Under the pieces are notes generated by a model. The model was not told the DNA's origin. It did not search any database and saw only the letters and a program-made list of their open reading frames with translations. This document shows, in pieces, positions 54,801 through 64,000 of a stretch of 64,000 bases of DNA. Position 1 is the stretch's first letter. Every line of letters begins with the position of its first letter. The translations under genes and the position numbers were made by a program. Source of the DNA: Apoda limacodes (Eukaryota; Arthropoda; Insecta; Lepidoptera; Limacodidae); assembly GCA_946406115.1 (NCBI GenBank), contig OX291546.1, positions 12,145,019 through 12,209,018 of the forward strand, in the 5' to 3' direction.

Positions 54801-54872
54801 TGATGTTGCAAAAATCCACATTATATGTGGATGGAGTAGCCGCTGTGCAAACTCTTTATTATCTTTTATTCT
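51838..54872 (-). mobile_element. Jockey/CR1-like LINE, recent, 5'-truncated near ORF2 start
   Basis: The poly(A) of the minus strand is the T run at 51839 to 51867, followed by the conserved tail ('gtttgccacc' on the minus strand) and an uninterrupted ORF2. There is no ORF1. The frame opens just upstream of the endonuclease start (a stop about 16 codons before 'VDFCNIRG'), so the copy was truncated on insertion. Other copies here (17.2, 21.3, 29.1, 36.1 and 36.8 kb) are shorter and older. Confidence 0.92.
51913..54819 (-). CDS. LINE ORF2: AP-like endonuclease plus reverse transcriptase, 968 aa, open
   Basis: This ORF drives target-primed reverse transcription. Residues 1 to about 225 form an AP-like endonuclease with 'FCNIRG' near the start, 'GDFNAHH' at 138 to 144 and 'SSDH' at 211 to 214. 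RT motifs are 'SGPDGIPAVVLKQ' at 460 to 472, 'NYRPIAI' at 517 to 523, 'SLDIAKAFDRVW' at 587 to 598, 'GVPQGSVLSPTLF' at 645 to 657 and 'YADDS' at 673 to 677. The C-terminal region has 'WAGAPGYQLDPFDSVQRRAVRI' and ends 'GVASVHRLR'. The start is GTG (in 'YNVDFCN'), since the true initiator was lost with the 5' end. No stop or frameshift interrupts 2.9 kb. It resembles lepidopteran L1Bm/BMC1-type jockey-group elements. The exact clade needs a tree. Confidence 0.92.
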   Translation of the reverse strand: MDFCNIRGIHANLNAVHHHLETAQPTILFLTETQISCPADTSYLHYPGYKLEHNFMSRAGVCMFVREDICCRRLHSLEDRDLSILWVRVDYGGHTRIYACLYRSHSGDTDVTRLFTHLSLTTDKVLEQYPTAEIVILGDFNAHHREWLSSRTNNYAGISAHEFALTYGFSQLVLSPTRIPDIEEHTSSLLDLLLTTRPDGYSVSVDAPLGSSDHCLVRTQVSCTQPDPSGPTNWRRVWHYKSADWDGLREFYASYPWRQICFNSEDPDVCAAAVTETILAGMECYIPNPRVAAGVKKRPWFNRSCRKAKILKQNAYEAWTAARYNKDPNISELKRKLNAASRFSKKATARAKFQFIGKIGGRLASYPSGSRAVWSLAKAAEGNFCQSSLPPLRKTDGDLAHSAKEKADLLGSLFASNSNMNDEGAVPPTIPWCGKSMPEISITQREVRRALLSLDVHKSSGPDGIPAVVLKQCAPELCPVLTRLFALSYHTRQFPSTWKTANVHPVPKKGDRSDPSNYRPIAITSLLSKVMERVINTQLLRYLEVHDLVSDRQYGFRHGRSTGDLLVYLTHRWALAIESQGEALACSLDIAKAFDRVWHRGLLSKLPSYGVPEGLCKWVASFLSGRRIRTVVDGSCSDSMDINAGVPQGSVLSPTLFLLHINDMLDINNIHCYADDSTGDTFYTGRANIPRSVVEENRGELVSQIETTLSQVSDWGRVNLVRFNPTKTQVCAFTAKKTPFTVVPQFQNTPLSISKSIGILGVDISSDVQFRDHLQDKVKLASKKLGVLNRAKQYFTSGQRLLLYKSQVRPHMEYCCHLWAGAPGYQLDPFDSVQRRAVRIVDDPKLTCGIEPLSLRRDFASLCVFYRLYNGLCSEELFEMMPTATFYHRTARHRQGIHSHTLEPKWSRTVRFQRNFLPRTLKLWNELPAKVFCKDYSMEFFKKEVIRFLKGRQRASDTPGVASVHRLR

Positions 54873-54877
54873 AAATA

Positions 54878-56710
54878 AAAGATCAGGATACTTATGCAGC
54901 GATCATGCCTTTTACTAACGACTCATTTGGTGGCATCGATGGTATTACACCCCAACACCTCAAAGATTTAATCAGCTTCTCTGCTGGTGGTGCCGGTGGA
55001 GCCCTTCTAAGTGATATCACTAAATTATGCAACTTCATGCTTTCCGGTAAAGTCAATTCGAAGGTTACCTCCATACTTTATGGGGCGAGACTATGTGCCT
55101 TCAATAAAAAAGACGGTGGCATTCGGCCAATAGCAATCGGGTGTACTTTTCGGCGACTTACCTCTAAATTAGATTGTAGACACATAGCCTCCACCATAAA
55201 GCCAAAATTTCAACCACACCAGTTAGGCTTTGGCAGTAAAGGAGGCTGTGAAGCAACCGTTCATTTGGTACGCAATTTTGTTTTGGAGGACAAAGCAGAT
55301 GTCCTTTTAAAAATAGATGTGAGGAATGCTTTCAACAGTATAAATAGACAAACCTTGCTGGACGAAGTATCTACTCACGTGCACGAAATTTACCGTTACG
55401 TTTGGCAAAAATATAACTTTCCTTCCAATTTATTTTATGGCAATAACACAATTAAGTCAGCTGTCGGTGTCCAGCAAGGTGATCCGTTAGGTCCGGCTTT
55501 GTTTAGTTTAGGAATACATAACATAGTTAGCCAGTTAAATTCAAATTTAAATGTATGGTATTTAGACGACGGAACCCTAGGAGGTACAGTTGAACAAGTA
55601 AAAAATGATCTCGATAACATTATTGATAAATTTAAAACAATTAACCTTGAACTCAATTTTACAAAATGTGAATTACTTATTTCTGATAGATTCTCAAATT
55701 GCGAAAAAAAAGAAATAATTCAACAGTTTCAAAATATTGCTCCAAATATTCATATCTTAGATAAAAGATCTCTTTACCTCCTAGGTGCTACAATTTTTTT
55801 AGAAAGTATTGAACCCCTTCTAGACACTGATATCAAAAAATTTACTGATTGTTCTAATAAATTAGGTATTTTAGATTCTCATGTCGCTTTCACTATTTTA
55901 AAACACTGTCTTTTTGTTCCAAAGTTTACATATATTCTTCGTTCGAGCCCAATTTGGAAATTTCACAATATTTTGGAAGACATGGATGCCAGACTAAAAT
56001 TAACGGTTGAATAAATAACAAATTTATCACTCACCGATTCAGCTTGGTCACAAGCAACTTTGCCAATTAATTTTGGTGGCATTGGCATTCGCAAAATTTC
56101 TAGTATAGCTTTACCAGCTTATCTCTCTAATGTAATAAAATTTTGAAAAATACAATCAAGATACCTTTTTTGTTAGAAGCTACAGAAGAGAGGAAGACTT
56201 TGTCCCGGTGGAGATATACCAAAGGAACCAAATAAACAAAAACTTTGGGACACTCCACTAGTACAGAGTGCTCATACTCTTTTACATCAAAATTTAAATA
56301 ATGTTTTGGACAAAGCCCGCATACTAGCAGTCTCGCAAAAAGAATTTGGCTATTGGCTTCACACTATACTATCACGCATTGTAGGTACACTGCTTGACAC
56401 CATGGCACGATCTTATTTCAGGGAAACGAGTGCAAAGGCCGTGGCGGCTGCCGAAAATGCAGAGTGCAACAAGCGGCTCAAATATAGTAAATTACTTTCA
56501 GATTACATATTTGTGCCGTTTGCAGTAGAGACGCTCGGCCCATGGGGTCCATCTGCTCATAAGTTTTGAAATCTATTTTACCGCGCTTAAAAGCTGCTTC
56601 TGGCGACAAAAGGGGTGGCTGACTTCTCGCTCAGAGAATAAGTATTTCGATTCAGAGGGGAAATGCAGCCAGCGTTCTTGGAACTCTACCACGCGGGCAC
56701 ACAGTTTTTT
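54878..56710 (+). pseudogene. Second reverse-transcriptase element (R2-like layout), internally deleted
   Basis: The frame from about 54878 carries 'SFGGIDGITPQHLKDL', 'KKDGGIRPIAIGCTFRR', 'LLKIDVRNAFNSINR' (catalytic Asp), 'GVQQGDPLGPALF' and 'WYLDDGTLGG' (Asp pair), and stops at 56014. A continuation after the stop reads 'LPINFGGIGIRKISS' (about 56.06 kb). Then 56306 to 56569 gives 'FGYWLHTILS', 'NKRLKYSKLLSDYIFVPF' and 'ETLGPWGPSAHKF', and in another frame 'LAQRISISIQRGNAASVLGT' near 56.63 to 56.68 kb. The stretch that would hold a restriction-like endonuclease is missing between 'GTLLD' and 'TMARSY' (56.40 kb). I cannot assign the clade. The family is widespread in cnidarians, molluscs and insects. 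Confidence 0.85.
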
Positions 56711-57305
56711 TATAATTAGCTTTTAAGTTATCGTTTTGTAATTACTGTATTATTAATCTTTTAGATAATAAAAGCTTTATGTTACATTATATATATTATG
56801 AAATTATAACGTTTTTTTTTATATTATACCGACGACAGATTATATTAAGATTACAAAAATATTCGTTTACAATCGCCTCGTTATTTTGTCACATCACTAC
56901 AAAAACAAACAGTTCACATAACATTGAAACAGCGCCGTTTGACGTGGTTTTTTATACGTCCATGTTTAAAAGCTATTGTTTTTAAATTTGTTAATTAAGT
57001 AATTTTAATAATTTTAGCCCAAAATTAATACATTTATTGTAAGTTGGCATAATTATTCGAATTTTAATGTTATTACTCGTTAAGACGGTAAATAAAAGAT
57101 ATTTAAAATTTTGCCGTAAATTGTACGCCAGTTCAAAGTTACATCGCCCAGTCGATCACGATTTCTCAGGAACGCATTCTTTGAGCGGCCGGAATGTAGC
57201 TCACGGTTATTTATTTTTAGCCGACTTAAAAAAAAGAGATTATTTATTTGTCTCTATTAGCTATTTGCCAATAATTTCGTTGCCTTTTAACATATTTTCA
57301 CGATT
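56711..57305. other. AT-rich non-coding region
   Basis: No coding similarity seen. It may include the 3' untranslated end of the RT element ('ttagataataaaagc' at 56763). Confidence 0.35.
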
Positions 57306-57307
57306 TT

Positions 57308-57583
57308 TAGGGTTCCGTACCCAAAGGGTAATTAGCAGAATCCTATTACTAAGACTCCGCTGTCCGTCCGTCCGTCTGACACCAGGCTGTATCTCATGAA
57401 CCGTGATAGTTAGACAGTTGAAATTTTCACAGAAGATGTATTTCTGTTGCCGCTATAACTAAAAAGCAGAATAATATAAATAATTAAGGGGGCTCCCATA
57501 CAACAAACGTGATTTTTTTGCCGTTTTTGTAGATAATCGTACGGAACCCTTCGTGCGCGAGTCCGACTCGTACTTGGCTGGTT
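57308..57583. mobile_element. MITE-like element with AGGGTTCCGTAC / GTACGGAACCCT ends, copy 2
   Basis: Nearly the same as the 24.45 kb copy over its length, including 'tgtccgtccgtccgtctg' and 'gggggctcccatacaacaaa'. Orientation is the same. Differences are a few substitutions and short indels. Confidence 0.8.
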
Positions 57584-57744
57584 TATTATATAACGCGCGA
57601 ATGAGTTAAGTAACTACAATACCTTTATTGTAAACATAAATGATGGTTTTAATTTTTTATATCTATATTCTATCTTTATATACAAAAATTACGTGTCACG
57701 TTGTTTGTCCGCGATGTACTCCTAAACTACTGAACCGATTTTGA

Positions 57745-58395
57745 ACTTACTTCGTAACTATCTGTTATTTGATCTAACTTAAAAGATAGGTTAGCTTATA
57801 TCTTAATTTATAGTCGCAATATTATTTTATTGCAAGCAATTCGTCTAATATCTGTTGGCTCCAAACGATTCTTAATAGATGGCGCTATGTTAAAAATACA
57901 AACGTTTCATATAACCACCACGTGTCACAATTATCTGTTAGCTCCAAACGATTCTAATAGATTGCGATATCTGTTAACTGGATTGCGTAAGTATTCAAAA
58001 GATGGCGCTTTGTTAATTATATATAATATATAAACGACTGCACCGAATTGGATAATTTAAGTTGTGTTTATTCTTGTTAGGGCAAGGTTTATATGAAATA
58101 AAAAGGTTCACGTGGAAGTCGGACCCGCGCACTGCTGGTTAACCTATTGTAATGAAATTTTGGTAAATGGTTGTGCTCACCGCCGAGGAAGGTTTTTGAG
58201 AAATAAAAATTGGTCAAGCATACGCTGGGGTTTCTGAATTAGTACAACCCTTTCAAAATAGGTGGCGCGCCAGTTGTTTTAAACAAGAGAAATAAAAGAA
58301 ACCTTTTCCGGGTTAGCTATCTGTTATTTGATCCAACTTAAAAGATAGGATAGTTTCTATCTCGATCTGTCAAGTGCGAGCCGGACTCGGGCACT
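57745..58395. repeat. Cluster of short repeats ('ctccaaacgattct', 'atctgttatttgat')
   Basis: 'ggctccaaacgattcttaat' at 57849 is repeated as 'agctccaaacgattctaata' at 57939. 'tatctgttatttgatc' followed by 'aacttaaaagatagg' occurs at 57760 and again at 58318. 'caagtgcgagccggactcgg' at 58369 belongs to the 'ccggccaagtgcgagtc' family. This looks like an assembled repeat patch, not a gene. Confidence 0.55.
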
Positions 58396-60535
58396 TTTTC
58401 GAAGAAGGCTATAGGCTATATATCATCACGCTAAGACCAACAGGAGCGGAGCACCAATGAAGTATGTTTCAAAATCGGGTTTTTTTTTTACTTTTAAGAG
58501 CTTCCGCTGCGTGCGCTGCGTAAATAGTAAAAGTTTTGCAAAAATCATGTATTAAAGAATTGTTCCCCTTAAAAACTTCAAAAAGAAGTCCGCGACAGCA
58601 TATGTCTATCTTTTAAGGTTGGCTCACTATAACCTTTTTTATGCTAACCAAATTTGTTTTAAAACAATGCATTACTTGCGCAGGTGTTTTTATAAATGAT
58701 ATTAATCCTTATCCAAAAAAATACGTTATTCATCACAAGTATTTAATTTAAAACATAATTGCGCTTTACATCATTTGATTACAATGAATATCTTTGGAGA
58801 TATCGCAGTTTTAAAATAACATCGCAGCAAAATAATGATCAAGTACTGCGCGCGCATTTATGTTGTGCACATATAGCTATTATGATGTAGGCGAGCGCTA
58901 AGAAAGGAGTTTCCAAAACTAACGTTTAAAGTTTGCACGGAGCACCGAGATCGCGAGTTTAATCCTTTGTTAATTATTTAATATTTTTGAGAAAGAGAAA
59001 GACAGAGAGGAGAGAGAGAGAGAGAACGTCAAGTGTGAGTAGGTTTTTTTTCTATAATTAAGGAGTTGCCGAAAGAATCCTACGCCGATAAGCAAATTTT
59101 GGGCGAGCGAAGCCGCTGGCAAAAGCTAGTCAATTATATTTATTGAGTACAAACACAATGTAAGGAAACGTTCACATTCAGCTAGAGCGTTTTCATCGTC
59201 TAATGGCAGTTTTTGCAGCAAAATTGCAGTACCTACAAATAGGAAAAAAACTTTGCTTAATTGTCTGTCATCTTTGGGCTTAGAGTTTATATATATATAT
59301 ATGTATTATCACTATTAAGTTAATTTTTGATGTCGGTTTTTAGAAGTTACTTTCAATTTAACATCTGCTGTTCAGTTTTTTTTGGTAAAAAATAGTCTCG
59401 CCAAAATAAAAGTCGGTTCACACTCAATGAAGTTGTGCGCGAACATACAGATTTTTTTTTAAAAGTTAGCTAACAAGTAAGTAGGTTAATACGTTTATGT
59501 TGTTAATTATAATCAGCCCCATTCTAATCAAACGTGTTGTACCTACCTAGTTATGTAAAATTAGAGTGGGAAGTTTATTCTATTGAGTCCAGAGGTTGCT
59601 TTAATTTGTTTTATATTTAAATTCAAATATTTTTTTTTAGGACGTAAATAAAAAGCAAGTCGGAAGTTATTCCAATACCTATCTTCAAATTTTTAACGTG
59701 CCAGAGCCAACTGGAACAAACCGTATCCTTATAGTGCCGTGATGTCAGTCCATTCAAGTCGCAACCTTTCTTTTGTGCACCCCATTGTGTGGGTTATCGT
59801 TGGACTAATCTTTGAATTTCTATTTAAATACCTATTAAGAAAGATTCCTATAGATTCATTACACATCTTAATTGATTTCGTGACTCTGTCAACATTACGG
59901 TGGAAGATCCCAAAACCAACGACGCAACTATATCGAAGCTTTCCTCGATGTCAGCCTGTTTACGTAAGCTTAGAATGGCCTTGAAACAGCTTAAGTACGC
60001 CTTAACCACGAAATCACTTCAGAGGTGGTAGTAAAATGATTCGTTAAGTCTTTCAGAGGCTCCTTGATTCAAGCATCCTCAAAGGCACTACGGTATAGAC
60101 ATGAATAAAAAGCCTAGTGCTTAAAGGCAAAAGTCTACAACCAGTGTCAGAATCTGGTTGTTAATGATAGATTACCCAGCCAGAAGACTGCATGCAAGTC
60201 CTGCAAGAAGGACGCGGTTTGTATTCAAATTATAATAAATAAATTGTTTATGCAAATTTTTTCTTCGAAAAATAAATAAAATAGAAAAGCTCTATTTTTA
60301 CATGCAAATGTATCTTGTTATGTATATAATAAAAAAAGCTGTGATTAAACAAAGTTAAGTACTTCCGGAAATACTCAAAGTCTTGCTGGTAGGACTCTGG
60401 GCGATTAATCATTAAACAAGTGGTAGAAACGTCGCGTCTAGGTAACTGTTGGATTCCTAAATAAATATGTATAGAGAGTTAAGAACAGTGTTTCTCTGTG
60501 TGAAAAATCCGAAATAATAAAATTCGCTAGAGAAC
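58396..60535. other. Non-coding region
   Basis: A GA-rich microsatellite lies at about 58990 to 59028, and a diverged 'gccgataagcaaattttggg' repeat at 59050 to 59130. An 81-codon open frame at 59.74 kb has no recognisable domain and no splice-bounded context, so I do not call it. Confidence 0.4.
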
Positions 60536-60539
60536 CTAA

Positions 60540-60905
60540 GTCAGTGTCTTTAAGTCACCGACAAAGCTTAAATAGTTATTAGCAAGCCAGCTAAGGTAGC
60601 AATGGGCAGGCCACATTATAATAATAGTAATACATAGTTTTGGACATAACACACAGTGCCGTCTGGTCCCAAACTAAGCAAAGCTTTGTCGAACCAAAAA
60701 CAGATTGGTTCTTTATGAAAAATCACGTTTTGGACGATGCAGCGTCAGAGGTGGACCTGCTATCAAAGCTTAAGTTTATGCTACTGATACCCTGTAAACA
60801 ATGATGTCCTCCAAAAGCAGGTGGCTTAAGGCCGTTGCGTTTTGAAGGCATATGGAAAAAACGTTCAGCAATAGACGTCAACCGGTTGATATGACGTTGA
60901 TTATA
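60540..60905 (+). mobile_element. RTE-type LINE remnant, highly diverged
   Basis: 'gcaagccagctaaggtagca' and 'atgggcaggccacattata' echo the 'QASQLRWQWAGHI' region. 'aaaaacgttcagcaatagac' near 60855 echoes the 'VQQWTS' end. Multiple stops and an insertion lie between. Confidence 0.55.
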
Positions 60906-62090
60906 AATTATGTCGTACTTTCGAATACCTAATTAATATTATACTGCACGCGTATAAAGTTTGACAACACACCATAAAATTGTGCTACTACGGTACTATT
61001 GTTAAGGTGCCTACATAAACTACTGAAAGCAATATATATGTACTAATGATAAACAAGTCGAATAAAACATGACATTTAAAATGTTGAACTAAAATTGACC
61101 CAATTACGTAGTGTAATTGGCAAGCCAGCTGGAGTACCTAATCTCTAGACTCTGGTAGTCAGAGAACTAGTAAAACTGGTTCTAGTAAAAGTTGTTTGTA
61201 AAAGGTAATCAATCGTACTCAGGTTATGTTAGGATTAACAAACTCACTAAAATTGTAAGTGTAAGACATTGTAAATAGGTTACAATATCTGTTCGGAAAT
61301 CACGCAAAAACGGCTGTTGAAATTTAGCAAACAGACATAAATATATTATCATGGTCTGGGTTACAGTTTAGGATGATACTCATCCTGATCTATGGTTTTG
61401 AGGTTTAGGTTTTCCTTGATAGAAACTGCAGGGTGCAACAAGTGGATCGTTCGTCAACTCGTCCCTATTAATCTCGGCCCAGTGGTACGAGGTGGCGAAT
61501 TTAAAAAATAATTTTGCTTTTATTCGTCAACTTGTCCGAATGTTACTTTTTCTTAGATTAATCAACATTTGATCAAAAAAAAAGTAAACCGGAGAGAAGT
61601 GCTTTTTTATTTTGACTTGCTTAACAAAGTTGTCATTTTTGTATATTTAAAAAAACCACCATGTTAAATCAAGATTTACTGTTTTTCCCCAACATTTTAT
61701 TAATATTTAAAAAAAAAACAGAAACACTGAATTTCGTAATAACTGGTCATTAAATGTAGGTATTTATAGATCATAAAGTACATAACATTAAGATTTTCCC
61801 CCTTTTATTCGCATATAATTTAAAAGGTAGACACACGGCATACTCCGTTTTTATTCCTTTATTAATTATAATATTAAAATATTTGCATATTAAACTTATT
61901 ATAAACAATGAAATATAATATTCTTTTTATAAAGTAAAGGCATACTTTGTATGCGTTGTGGTATTCCTATCCACCTTGAGATTGTTTCAGTCCAGGCATG
62001 ATTCTCGTGTGATATGTTTAAGTGATTTAGTCATGGCTTGTTAATCGCGGTAACTGTCTAAGTCGATAGATTAACTAGCCTAAACTAGAT
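60906..62090. other. Non-coding AT-rich region
   Basis: No gene or clear repeat recognised in about 1.2 kb. Confidence 0.35.
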
Positions 62091-62094
62091 ATGT

Positions 62095-62960
62095 CGAAAA
62101 AACATGGCGGATATCTACTGCAAATAGTTTCTCGTATTCTTAGAACCTTGCTTTAGGCATATGTCGTACGCTAGCGGTCGACATGCATCGAGTGGTCGGT
62201 AGCATTAAAGATGGGCTGTCGCACGGATAGTGAATTGAAAATGAGTCAGGGTTAGTGCTATAAGTTGACGGCTAAATAGTTTTGATTTTTGGGGGAGTGC
62301 TTCAATCCCCCTCTTAAAAAAAAAAAGGTGGTGGCATAGGGGCTTTTTTGACCCCTCTTATTTGAGGGGAGTCATAAAAGTCATTCAAATAGAGTATCAT
62401 ATGGCCCCCTTTTAAAAAAAGGGGTCACAAGAGGTGTTCTTGTGAATCCCCTTTTTTTATAGGAGTCATAAAAGTCATTAAAATGGAGAATCATAAGAAT
62501 AAATTTAATATAATTTTAGAAAAAGAGGGATCATAAAAACTCAATCCTGTGACCACTCTTTTTTCAAAAAGGGGTCCTTCATATGATTCTCCATTTTAAT
62601 AAATTTTGGTTCACAAAAAGCCCTGTTGCCACCTCTCTTTTTTTAAAAAAAATAGTCCTTATGAATTCCCCATTTTAATTACTTTTATGACTCCCCTAAA
62701 AAGAGGGGTCACAAAAAAACTCCTCTTGCGACCCCTCTTTTATTCAAAAACGGAAAGAATGAAAGCTCTCACCCGCCCCGCAATGATAACTTAGCCATCA
62801 ACTAATATCACTACTTATGACTCCTTTACATACCACTTCCCGTAAGACATCCCATCTCTACTACTACCGACCACTCGTTGCATGACAACCGCTAGCCTAC
62901 AGTGAGGTTATAAGAATACGAAAAACTATTTGCAAACGATATCTGGCATTTTTTACTTGC
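62095..62960. repeat. Large foldback (inverted repeat), arms about 400 bp, centre near 62.53 kb
   Basis: Pairs of complementary words run symmetrically about one centre: 'caaatagtttctcgtattct' (62121) with its partner at about 62912, 'cgagtggtcggtag' (62189) with 62864, and 'aaaatggagaatcata' (62480) with 62582. Inner parts contain nested short hairpins of 'cccctctt' and 'gaggggtca' type. The arms differ by scattered substitutions and indels. It looks like a foldback transposon or long-hairpin MITE. Confidence 0.85.
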
Positions 62961-64000
62961 TTTCATTTAACTCACAATGTTTCTACAATCTGCTTGCTAT
63001 ATTTGAGTTACAAACTATGTTTTCAAAATAATTATTCGACAACATATGTTTTTTTGTCTGTGTTGCCTGTCTGTAGGTACCTCCATTTCCCAAGTTTAGT
63101 AAGGCGAACCCCTGAAACGGCAATACATATTTTTCATTTAACATCACGTACATTTACAGACCTGTTATGTCTGTGCGTACATTACATTATTTCAGATTGC
63201 TAAAATATTTATGTATCATCAGGACCCCTGTTACACATTGTAATCTATAGAACTTAAACCTTACCCCCGGACTTCTGCAATGTTTAAATTAAAAAAAACC
63301 TAACAGATGTAAATATCAATAGAAAAAGTAGTATAATGTATTTTATGAACTATGAAATTAATTAATTACTGTATCTTTAAATAAATAAATAAATAAGTTT
63401 GAAAAAATATCTCCTCCTTTGCAATGAACTGTTACGTCACACTTTGGACTCTTTATATAAAATTTCAACTTTAATTACTTAATAAGAGGTCCTTATTAGC
63501 AAGACGGTGTCCCCACACGCGCAAATGTGTAAAGCTAAAGGGCTGCCTCATTGACATATTTTATAAATTAAATTACTTTGAACGATCACTACGAGTTAAA
63601 CAGAGTGTAATTTGCATTGTTTGTGTAATATTCTGAGACGTCAATTAGTAATATAAGACTTATTAGGTCTTGAAAAACAAATATAATGTATTATAATGAT
63701 TTTCTTGATTGATTTTCTTCTAAAAAAACTAATAAAATGTACTACTAAAATCCTTTTATTTTAATGATTAATTTTAAATAACATATTATATATAATCTTT
63801 ACATTTCCTGTGTAAATTGAGATAAAAATATTCTATGTTTTTTTTTAAATTTAGTCCCTATCGTTTCCTTATCCAAAGGGTCCCAACGGAGCCCTATTGC
63901 TAAGCCTACGCTGACTTTTAAAGAGCCCAAAAAGCCTGAAATTTTGTTTAGAATACGTGTTAATAGACTTTGCCGGCGGCCTGGAACTCCTTAATTAACT
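62961..64000. other. Non-coding right end of the window
   Basis: AT-rich, with an 'aaataaataaataaataag' stretch at about 63380 and a relic of the 'ggttccgtaccc' family near 63865 to 63915 ('ccctattgctaagcctacgc'). No gene is seen. Confidence 0.4.

Noticed and set aside
59739..59984. 81-codon open frame with a hydrophobic stretch
   Set aside because: No recognisable family, no nearby splice sites or promoter that stand out, and it lies among unannotated repeats. The length is expected by chance.
1..64000. CRISPR arrays, bacterial operons, rRNA genes
   Set aside because: The window is eukaryotic nuclear DNA. The regular repeats present are tandem or inverted transposon-derived sequences without spacer structure, and no rRNA sequence was recognised.

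Overview
This is a window of a eukaryotic nuclear genome, most likely a moth or butterfly. The signs are one spliced host gene with GT/AG introns, AT-rich non-coding DNA, and a dense load of repeats of types I know from Lepidoptera. These include LINE tails ending in the 'gtttgccaccttagtgg' sequence, 'gggttccgtacccaaaggg' elements, 'gacttcaaaaaaggagg' elements, RTE-type tails, and mariner and BEL/Pao remnants. The species cannot be named from the sequence alone.

Layout. From 1 to about 7.9 kb lies the PolB half of a Polinton/Maverick (adintovirus-like) element, with every gene on the minus strand. From right to left these are a small unknown spliced gene, a spliced protein-primed DNA polymerase B, a packaging ATPase, a small pX-like protein, a 261-residue conserved Polinton protein, and an integrase broken by a frameshift. 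The element runs off the left edge, so capsid and protease genes are not visible. Three TATA boxes sit 71 to 97 bp upstream of the start codons of the three transcription units. A GC-richer block of subterminal tandem repeats follows at 7.6 to 7.9 kb.

From 8 to 26 kb is the only convincing host gene, a 1-acyl-sn-glycerol-3-phosphate acyltransferase (AGPAT). Its four C-terminal exons (13.88, 16.39, 25.38 and 25.76 kb) join in phase and carry acyltransferase motifs I to IV. The N-terminal exon or exons were not found. Its introns and 5' flank hold LINE pieces, mariner-like pseudogenes, inverted-repeat elements and, at 11.65 to 13.04 kb, a 692-bp tandem duplication.

From 26 to 64 kb I see no host gene. 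The sequence is non-coding DNA with nested transposons: a broken mariner (26.1 kb), an old LINE copy (29.1 to 30.9 kb), foldback-like elements (32.8, 37.8 and 62.1 kb), a decayed BEL/Pao retrotransposon (42.8 to 46.9 kb), and an IS630/Tc1-like transposase pseudogene with unusual catalytic spacing (49.7 to 50.9 kb). A LINE with a fully open endonuclease/reverse-transcriptase frame (51.84 to 54.87 kb) seems to lie inside, or against, a different reverse-transcriptase element of the opposite strand (51.7 and 54.88 to 56.7 kb). All splice sites, repeat pairs and spacings were found by eye, with no alignment software.
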